Assembly (NCBI RefSeq): GCF_004216695.1
Contig: NZ_SGXC01000004.1
Location: forward strand, 124,001 to 188,000
DNA length: 64,000 nucleotides
From: Pigmentiphaga kullae
GTDB taxonomy: Bacteria > Pseudomonadota > Gammaproteobacteria > Burkholderiales > Burkholderiaceae_B
Direction: 5' to 3'
Below the pieces are notes generated by a model. That model was not told the DNA's origin, searched no databases, and saw only the letters and a list, made by a program, of their open reading frames with translations. Shown piece after piece: positions 58,039 to 64,000 of the stretch. Positions within the stretch are counted from its first letter, which is position 1; the number at the start of each line of letters is the position of its first letter. Position numbers and translations under genes: made by a program.

Positions 58039-59327
58039 TGCCCGGCGTGGTCATCGTCGGCGCCGGCCATGCGGGGGCGCGTTGCGCCCATGCCTTGCGC
58101 CAGGCGGGCTACGCCGGGCCGGTCACGCTGCTGGGCGACGAGGGGGCCGAGCCCTACGAGCGGCCGCCGCTGTCCAAGTCCTTCCTGCTGGAGGACGGCC
58201 GCCTGGCGCCGATCGCGCCGGCGGACAGCTACGCGGCCGCTGGCATCGTCCTGCGGCCGTCGGCCCGGGCGGCCGCCATCGATCCGGCCGCGCGCCGCGT
58301 GGAGCTTGCCGATGGCGCGTCCATCGCCTATCGCCACCTGGTACTGGCGACCGGTTCCGTGGCGCGGATGCCGGCCTTCGCCGGCCTGGCGCCGGGCGAC
58401 GTGCTGGCCCTGCGCAACGCGGCCGATGCCGCGCGCCTCAGGCAGGCATTGCGTCCCGGGCAGCGCGTGCTGCTGATCGGCGGCGGCTTCGTGGGGCTGG
58501 AGGTGGCCGCGTCCGCCACCCGTCTGGGGTGCCGCGTGACGGTGGTGGAGAAACAGCCGAGGCTGCTGCCGCGCGCCGTCAGCGCATGGGCGGCCGGACG
58601 CGTGCTTGCCCTGCATGCCGGGCAGGGCGTGGAAGTGAAGCTGGGTTGCGCGCCCTTGGACATCGGTCGCGCGGGAGCGGCATTCCAGTATGTATTGGAC
58701 GATGGCACGCGGGGCGAAGCGGACGTGGTGCTGGCCGGCATGGGCGCGACGCCCGACGTGGCCCTGGCCGCGCACGCGGGCCTGGCCCTGAATCCGCCGC
58801 CCGTGCACGGCGTTCTGGTGGACGAGGCGTGCCGGACGTCGGCGCAAGGCATCTATGCGATCGGCGACATCGCCGCGCCGCGCGATGCGGGCGGCGGCTG
58901 TCGCGTCCGCCTGGAGTCCTGGGAGAACGCCGAGCGGCAGGCCGCGCGGGCCGCCGCCACCATCGCGCGGGCCGAGCAGGGCGGCGGGCCGCAATCGGCG
59001 GAGCCCGCCGCCGACGATGCGCCGTGGTTCTGGACGGACCAGTTCGACATGAACCTGCAGATCATCGGCTGGCCGGCGGGGGCCGTGCGGCACGTCGCGC
59101 GCGAGGCCGGCACGGGCAAGGCGGTGGGTTTCCATTTCGATGCGGCCGGCGTGCTGGTCGGAGCGGAACTGTTCAACAGCGGACGGGAGCGCCGCGTCGT
59201 GCGCCAGCTCGTGGCCGCCGGCCGGGGCGTGGACGCCGAGGAACTGGCGGACCCGGCGGTGCCGCTGGCGGCGGCGCTGCGCAATGCGCAGCAGCGCGGC
59301 CGGGCGCCGGGCCATTCCCGGTCATAG
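58035..59327 (+). CDS. Ferredoxin reductase (FAD/NADH) of the dioxygenase system
   Basis: 430 residues, BphA4-like. FAD loop VIVGAGHAGARCAHALRQ (4-22), EPYERPPLSKSFLL, and NAD loop LLIGGGFVGLEVAASATRLG near 152; the C-terminal reductase domain follows (WFWTDQFDMNLQIIG). ATG 58035 overlaps the PrpD stop. Passes electrons from NADH to the Rieske ferredoxin encoded next. Confidence 0.92.
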   Translation: MMPGVVIVGAGHAGARCAHALRQAGYAGPVTLLGDEGAEPYERPPLSKSFLLEDGRLAPIAPADSYAAAGIVLRPSARAAAIDPAARRVELADGASIAYRHLVLATGSVARMPAFAGLAPGDVLALRNAADAARLRQALRPGQRVLLIGGGFVGLEVAASATRLGCRVTVVEKQPRLLPRAVSAWAAGRVLALHAGQGVEVKLGCAPLDIGRAGAAFQYVLDDGTRGEADVVLAGMGATPDVALAAHAGLALNPPPVHGVLVDEACRTSAQGIYAIGDIAAPRDAGGGCRVRLESWENAERQAARAAATIARAEQGGGPQSAEPAADDAPWFWTDQFDMNLQIIGWPAGAVRHVAREAGTGKAVGFHFDAAGVLVGAELFNSGRERRVVRQLVAAGRGVDAEELADPAVPLAAALRNAQQRGRAPGHSRS

Positions 59328-59338
59328 ACGGAGTCTTC

Positions 59339-59656
59339 ATGGTCTGGTGCCAGACGATCAAGTTCGAGGACGTACCCGAGGGCGACGCCGTCCCGGTGTG
59401 CGTGGAGGGCGAGCCGCTCGCGCTGTACAAGCTGGATGGCCGCGTCCATGCCACGCACGACATCTGCACGCACGCGAAGGCGCACCTGTCGGAAGGCTTC
59501 GTCAGCGGCGACTGCGTGGAGTGCCCCCTGCACGAAGGCGTATTCCACATTCCCACCGGCCGCCCGGTCTCGGGCCCGGTCAGCGTTCCCATCAAGGTGT
59601 ATCCGGTACGTATCGAGGAAGGCATGGTGCTGGTCGACGTGCCTCCCTCGGGCTGA
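59339..59656 (+). CDS. Rieske-type [2Fe-2S] ferredoxin
   Basis: 105 residues. Cluster ligands C43 and H45 (ICTH) and C62 and H65 (CPLH). Soluble electron carrier between reductase and oxygenase. ATG 59339 has GGAG upstream and lies 11 bases after the reductase stop. BphA3-like in size. Confidence 0.92.
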   Translation: MVWCQTIKFEDVPEGDAVPVCVEGEPLALYKLDGRVHATHDICTHAKAHLSEGFVSGDCVECPLHEGVFHIPTGRPVSGPVSVPIKVYPVRIEEGMVLVDVPPSG

Positions 59657-59729
59657 CGCCCGGGCCGGCGTCCTGCAGCAAAGCGCGGAGGAATGTCCTT
59701 CGTGTCCGTCCATCTCTTGGGAGAGTCAA

Positions 59730-60701
59730 ATGCGTATCACGTCGTGTGCTGTGCTCCTGGCCTTTGGCTGTGTATCGACCGCCGTGGCAGCGGCCGACGC
59801 GGCGGTCGATTTTCCGTCCAGACCGCTGCGCTTCATCGTTCCCTTCACCCCGGGAACGGGCATGGACAACATCGCCAGGCTGGTCGGCGAAAAACTGTTC
59901 GAAAGCTGGAAGCAGCCCGTCATCGTCGAGAACAAGACCGGCCTGGCCGGTCACCTCGGTGCAGAGCAGGTGGCGCGCTCGGCGCCCGACGGCTATACGT
60001 TGGTGGTGACCGCGAGCAATCTCGTCATCACGTCCATCCTGTATCCCTCGCCGACCTTCAACCCCATGAAGGACCTGACGCCGGTGATGATCGCGGCGCG
60101 CGGCACCAACTCGCTGGCGGTGAATCCCGGCAAGGGCTACCGCACGATGGCCGATCTGGTGGCCGCGGCCAAGGCCAATCCCGGCAAGATCAACTTCGCG
60201 TCCGCGGGCGTGGGGTCGCCGTCGCACATCCTGCTGGCCGAGTTCGAGGACGCCACGCACACCTCGTTCCTGCACGTGCCCTACAAGGGCACGGCGCCCG
60301 GCGTCAACGATGTGATCGCGGGGCACGTGGACGCCATGTTCGTCGCCACCCATACGCTGCGGCCCTTCGTCGAGTCCGGCCAGTTGCGCAACCTGGGCGT
60401 GTCGAGTCCCGAGCGCCAGCGCAGCGCGCCCGGCGTGCCGTCGTTCGCGGAGTTGGGCATCACGCCGGGCATGCCGGCCTGGTACGGCTTCCTGGCGCCC
60501 AAGGGGACGCCGGCCGCCGTGATCGACAAGCTCAACAAGGAGATGACGCGCATCCTGGAGCTGCCCGACGTCAAGTCGGCGCTGGAGAAGACCGGGCTGG
60601 ACGTGAAGCCGTCGTCGCCGCGGGCGCTGCAGGAACTGATGGACATGCAGCTCGCGCGCTTCACCCAGATCATTCGCAAGAACAACATCACGGCCAACTG
60701 A
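59730..60701 (+). CDS. Tripartite tricarboxylate (Bug-family) substrate-binding protein
   Basis: 323 residues. Signal peptide ending about VAAADA, then FPSRPLRFIVPFTPGTGMD, VPYKGTAPGVNDVIAGHVDAM and the C-terminal GMPAWYGFLAPKGTPAAV. Embedded in the dioxygenase operon, so it likely binds the aromatic or organic acid degraded by it. Third Bug receptor in the window. Confidence 0.9.
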   Translation: MRITSCAVLLAFGCVSTAVAAADAAVDFPSRPLRFIVPFTPGTGMDNIARLVGEKLFESWKQPVIVENKTGLAGHLGAEQVARSAPDGYTLVVTASNLVITSILYPSPTFNPMKDLTPVMIAARGTNSLAVNPGKGYRTMADLVAAAKANPGKINFASAGVGSPSHILLAEFEDATHTSFLHVPYKGTAPGVNDVIAGHVDAMFVATHTLRPFVESGQLRNLGVSSPERQRSAPGVPSFAELGITPGMPAWYGFLAPKGTPAAVIDKLNKEMTRILELPDVKSALEKTGLDVKPSSPRALQELMDMQLARFTQIIRKNNITAN

Positions 60702-60719
60702 GCCCGGGAGGAAGCCGCC

Positions 60720-61496
60720 ATGGACGACACGTTCAAGTGCGAGACACCCGGCGATCCGGGCGAGTTCTCCGGCTCCGCCGTCGTCCTGGTGGGCGGCGCG
60801 CTGGGGTCGGGCCCGGAGCTGCTGCGGGCGTTCGCCGCGCGCGGCGCCAAGGTCGTGATCGGCGTGACGCCGGCCGAAGACGCGGCGCACGCGGCCTCGG
60901 TGGCGCGTGCCTATGGCGTCGCCTGCCTGACCGTGGACACGGAAGACGAGACCGAGGTCGAGCGCTTCTTCGACGCCTGCATGGCGCAACTCGGCGGGCT
61001 GGACATCCTCGTGAACGTGGCCGCGCCGGTCAGCACGGCGGATGCGCTGGACATCCATGCCGCGCGCTACCGCAACGTGATCGAGCGGGAACTGGTGGGG
61101 CCCATCCTGTGCATACAGGCCGCGGCGCGCCGGATGAAGGAACGCGGCCGTGGCCGCATCGTGTCCTTCTCCTCGATGTCGGGCAAGACCGGCGTGCACC
61201 GGCACGTGGCGCCGTATGCGGCGGCCAAGGGCGGGCTGATCGCTTATTCGCGGGTGATGGCGGCGGAGCTGGCGCCCCATGGCGTCACGGTCAACGTGAT
61301 CGCCACGTCATTGTTCGACGTGCAGGTGGCGGGCGCGAGCGAAGCCCGCATGCAGGAAGTGGTCAGGGGTATTCCCGTCGGCCGCGTGGGCCGCTCCATC
61401 GAGGCGGCGCACGCGGTGTTCTACCTGGCCTCGCGCCATGGCGCGTACGTGACGGGCGAAACGCTGAACCTGTCGGGCGGCAGGTTCATGGATTAG
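60720..61496 (+). CDS. Short-chain dehydrogenase/reductase
   Basis: 258 residues. N-terminal VVLVGGALGSG (21-31) in place of TGxxxGxG, active Ser in SFSSMSG (about 149-155), Y166 and K170 in PYAAAKGG. In a Rieske dioxygenase operon the expected job is cis-dihydrodiol dehydrogenase, restoring the catechol; SDR families are broad, so this is inference. Confidence 0.87.
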   Translation: MDDTFKCETPGDPGEFSGSAVVLVGGALGSGPELLRAFAARGAKVVIGVTPAEDAAHAASVARAYGVACLTVDTEDETEVERFFDACMAQLGGLDILVNVAAPVSTADALDIHAARYRNVIERELVGPILCIQAAARRMKERGRGRIVSFSSMSGKTGVHRHVAPYAAAKGGLIAYSRVMAAELAPHGVTVNVIATSLFDVQVAGASEARMQEVVRGIPVGRVGRSIEAAHAVFYLASRHGAYVTGETLNLSGGRFMD

Positions 61497-61518
61497 TGGT
61501 TGGAGGATAGGAATCGAT

Positions 61519-62841
61519 ATGTCTGCGATGTTTGCAAGAGAGCATGGGGGCGGGGAGGCCGGGCTGGATCCGTCGTCGCTGATCTGGCAGGACGAACGCC
61601 ATTTCCGCGTGCACACGCGCGCCTATACCGATCAGGCGGTGTTCGACGCCGAGATGGCGCGCGTCTTCTCGAAGGTCTGGGTCTATGTCGGCCACGAAAG
61701 CGAGATCCCCAACCCGGGCGATTTCAAGACGGCCTACATCGGGACGCAGCCCGTCATCGTCTCGCGGGCGGACGACGGCTCGGTGCACGTGCTGGTCAAC
61801 CGCTGCGTGCACCGCGGCGCGGTGATCGCGCGCGAAACCCGTGGCACGGTCCGCGACTTCACCTGCCCCTACCATGGCTGGGTGTTCGGCCTGGACGGCA
61901 GGCTGCTGGCCGTGTCCGAGCGCAACGATTCGGGCGGCTATGCCCCCGACTTCGACGCGCCCGAGGGGCTGCACCGGGTGCCGAAGGTCGATGCCTACCG
62001 CGGGCTGATCTTCGCCAACCTGGACCCGGACGCCGTCGACCTGGACACCTACCTGGGGCGCGCCAAGAAGACCATAGACCGCAAGTTCGGCCGCTCGCCG
62101 GCGGGGCGCATCGCGCTGCGCGGCAAGCCGTTCGTCATGCGCTACCAGGGCAACTGGAAATTCCAGATCGAGAACATCGTCGATGCCTACCACTTCCTGC
62201 ATACGCACAAGGGCTTCGTCGCGCTGCAGGCCAAGTACGGCGAAAGCACAGGCGACTACGGTGCGCACAAGGGCGGCTCGGCCAAGGCCATGCGCCAGAT
62301 CCGCTTCAAGGGGTCGAGCTGGGCGCTGCGCCACGGCCACGCCCAACTGGAGAACTCCGGCACGGCCGATCCCGAGGCCTTGCTGAACGGGCCGCACCGC
62401 GCCTACTACGAGGCCCTGCGGGACATCCACGGCGAAGAGGAGTTCGCCTTCGTGGTCGGACGCATGTCGGGCACGATCTTTCCCAACCTCGGCCTGATCC
62501 ACCAGCAGATCCGCACCTGGCGACCGATCGCGCCGGACCTGACCGAGGTCACCATCTACCTGTACGACCTGGTCGATGCGCCGCGCGAGTTCAACGAGGG
62601 CTGGATGCGCAGCCAGGAGCGCTTCTACGGGCCGGCCGGCCACGGCATGGCCGACGACGTCGATATCTTCGCGCGCAACCAGCAGGGGCTGGCGGGCAGC
62701 GCGGTGGAGTGGCTGGTGCTGGAGCGCGGGCTGCAGACGGACGAGAAACTGGCCAGCGGCGACATCAAGGGCCTGCCGGCCAGCGAGGCGCCCCAGCGTG
62801 CGCTGTGGCTGGCATGGAAGCAACTGATGGCGCGACGCTGA
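61519..62841 (+). CDS. Rieske non-heme iron dioxygenase, alpha subunit
   Basis: 440 residues. Rieske ligands C96 and H98 (RCVHRG) and C116 and H119 (CPYHGW). The mononuclear-iron site follows in ENIVDAYHFLHTH: bridging D222, ligands H225 and H230, and an acidic third ligand expected near DDVDIF (about 371). Full-length ring-hydroxylating alpha subunit. Start ATG 61519, GGAGG near it. The beta subunit follows. Confidence 0.94.
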   Translation: MSAMFAREHGGGEAGLDPSSLIWQDERHFRVHTRAYTDQAVFDAEMARVFSKVWVYVGHESEIPNPGDFKTAYIGTQPVIVSRADDGSVHVLVNRCVHRGAVIARETRGTVRDFTCPYHGWVFGLDGRLLAVSERNDSGGYAPDFDAPEGLHRVPKVDAYRGLIFANLDPDAVDLDTYLGRAKKTIDRKFGRSPAGRIALRGKPFVMRYQGNWKFQIENIVDAYHFLHTHKGFVALQAKYGESTGDYGAHKGGSAKAMRQIRFKGSSWALRHGHAQLENSGTADPEALLNGPHRAYYEALRDIHGEEEFAFVVGRMSGTIFPNLGLIHQQIRTWRPIAPDLTEVTIYLYDLVDAPREFNEGWMRSQERFYGPAGHGMADDVDIFARNQQGLAGSAVEWLVLERGLQTDEKLASGDIKGLPASEAPQRALWLAWKQLMARR

Positions 62842-62854
62842 GGAGACCGGGCGC

Positions 62855-63358
62855 ATGCATTTCCCCACGACATTGAACCGCGCGGACGCGGAAACCCTGC
62901 TGATACACGAAGCGGACCTGCTCGACACCCGGCAGCTGGACGACTGGCTCAAGCTTTTCACCGAGGACGGGCTGTACTGGATACCGCTCGACCCGGCCGA
63001 GGAGCCGGGCCAGAACGCCGCCATCGTCCACGACGACACGCTGCGCCGGGAAGAGCGGGTCTATCACCTGCTGCACGTGGAGTTTCCCGCGCAATCGCCG
63101 CCGTCGCGCACCCTGCACCTGATCGGCAACGTGCGCGTGCAGGAACACGAGGAAGGTTTCCTGGTGAAGTCCAACCAGGTGATCTACGAGATGCGTACCG
63201 GCGACAGCGCGCAGGTCGGCATCGGCGAGATCCAGCCGCTGGTGACGACGATGGAGCACATTTGCCGCCCGACCGACCAGGGCATGCGGATCGTCCGCAA
63301 GACCATCACGCTGATGAACCACGACGCCTGGCTGGGCAACCTGACCTTCCTGCTATGA
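62855..63358 (+). CDS. Aromatic dioxygenase beta subunit
   Basis: 167 residues, ring-hydroxylating dioxygenase beta family (cystatin-like fold). ETLLIHEADLLDTRQLDDWL at the N-terminus and the DGLYWIPLDP segment are typical. It contributes structure to the alpha3beta3 enzyme. Starts 13 bases after the alpha stop, and its stop abuts the stop of the convergent CoA-transferase gene. Confidence 0.92.
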   Translation: MHFPTTLNRADAETLLIHEADLLDTRQLDDWLKLFTEDGLYWIPLDPAEEPGQNAAIVHDDTLRREERVYHLLHVEFPAQSPPSRTLHLIGNVRVQEHEEGFLVKSNQVIYEMRTGDSAQVGIGEIQPLVTTMEHICRPTDQGMRIVRKTITLMNHDAWLGNLTFLL

Positions 63359-64000
63359 CGCGGGCCCCGGGCCGTCGTCCAGGCCCAGTTCCCTGAGTAT
63401 CTCTTGCGTGTGCTGCCCCAGTGCCGGCGCGCCCCGCCGGTACGAGGGCGGCGTGGCGCTCCAGCGCGCGGGAAAGCCCGGCATGCGCAGGTTGCCCTGC
63501 GTGGGGTGCGGCGCGTGGATGAAGAAATCCACCGCCGCCAGGTGCGGGTCGTTCACCAGGTCGGCGATGCCCCGCACCGGTGCCGCCGGGACCTCGGCTT
63601 CTTCCAGCAGCGCCAGCCAGCGCGCGGTGGTGCCGCCGGCGAACAGTTCCCGCAACTGGAGGTCGACGGCCCGCGCCTCGCGGGCGCGCGCGGCGCGGGT
63701 GGCGAACGAGGGGTGGGCCAGCAGGTCGGCGCGGCCCGCCGCTTCGAGGAACTTGCGCCACTGGCGATCGGTGTTGATGGCGGCGCACAGGTGGCCGTCC
63801 GCCGTGCGGAAATAGGTGCGCTGGCCGTTCAGGTAGCGGTCGTATCCCGGCGCCGACTCGGGCGGATCGAAGACGCTGCCTATCATGTGGTCGGCCAGCA
63901 CCAGTTGCGCGATCACTTCGAACATCGGGATTTCCAGCTTCTGCCCCGTGCCGTCGCGGGCCACGGCGGCCAGCGCGGCGCCGATGCAGAACGCGGCATA
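63353..64000 (-). CDS. CaiB/BaiF-family CoA-transferase, C-terminal part
   Basis: The frame is open to the window end, so the start lies beyond 64000; 215 residues are visible. The class III fold region AAINTDRQWRKFLEAAGRAD, then ARWLALLEEAEVPAAPVRGI and the C-terminal GQHTQEILRELGLD block match CaiB/BaiF (succinyl-CoA:acid CoA-transferase type). The catalytic Asp is in the missing half. Convergent with the dioxygenase genes by six overlapping bases. Confidence 0.9.
   Translation of the reverse strand, partial: YAAFCIGAALAAVARDGTGQKLEIPMFEVIAQLVLADHMIGSVFDPPESAPGYDRYLNGQRTYFRTADGHLCAAINTDRQWRKFLEAAGRADLLAHPSFATRAARAREARAVDLQLRELFAGGTTARWLALLEEAEVPAAPVRGIADLVNDPHLAAVDFFIHAPHPTQGNLRMPGFPARWSATPPSYRRGAPALGQHTQEILRELGLDDGPGPAS

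Overview
The window is high-GC, gene-dense chromosomal DNA of a betaproteobacterium of the Burkholderiales, most likely Alcaligenaceae (Bordetella/Achromobacter type). This rests on the neighbourhood ispB / rplU-rpmA-obgE-proB, the many tripartite-tricarboxylate (Bug) receptors sitting next to catabolic genes, OmpC-type porins, and dispersed GC-rich intergenic repeats. No database search was run, so names come from motifs and family knowledge.

Layout. 1-5.8 kb is housekeeping: the 3' end of rppH, a CNP1-like lipoprotein, tRNA-Pro(CGG), ispB, rplU-rpmA-obgE-proB. 5.9-10.6 kb holds an MFS drug exporter and glpK-glpD. 10.5-18.2 kb is a catabolic island: a TetR regulator divergent from hydrolase, VOC protein, aryl-AMP ligase, 4HBT thioesterase, salicylyl-CoA 5-hydroxylase-like flavoenzyme and Bug receptor, a likely CoA-dependent route from a hydroxybenzoate to gentisate. 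18.2-31.6 kb has a candidate sRNA followed by a surface-polysaccharide locus (ABC exporter, UDP-galactopyranose mutase, galE, galactofuranosyltransferase-like enzymes, other glycosyltransferases, manC), which points to a galactofuranose-containing O-antigen or capsule exported by an ABC transporter.

31.6-34.5 kb is an AT-richer scar: an IS66 transposase scrap, two head-to-head toxin-tip/immunity-like gene pairs, and a decayed IS3-family element whose right end abuts and terminates an RND efflux gene. 34.5-40.3 kb is a three-gene RND efflux operon behind a perfect palindrome. 40.4-43.7 kb is a flavin monooxygenase-Bug receptor operon with divergent LysR. 43.8-47.5 kb holds two porins, coq7 and an OsmC-like protein. 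47.8-48.4 kb holds two tandem, near-identical small RNAs with anti-Shine-Dalgarno (CCUCCU) loops. 48.4-54.7 kb is mainly housekeeping (DUF4168-like lipoprotein, rplM-rpsI, argC, coiled-coil membrane protein, erpA, ABC-F ATPase).

54.7-64 kb is a second catabolic island: a divergent GntR/FCD regulator, then HpaI-type aldolase, MmgE/PrpD protein, ferredoxin reductase, Rieske ferredoxin, Bug receptor, SDR dehydrogenase and Rieske dioxygenase alpha and beta subunits, facing a convergent CoA-transferase cut by the window end. It looks like a complete multicomponent aromatic-ring dioxygenase with its own uptake receptor; the substrate is unknown. The items most worth following are the tandem anti-SD sRNAs, the head-to-head toxin/immunity scar, and the CoA-thioester aromatic pathway.
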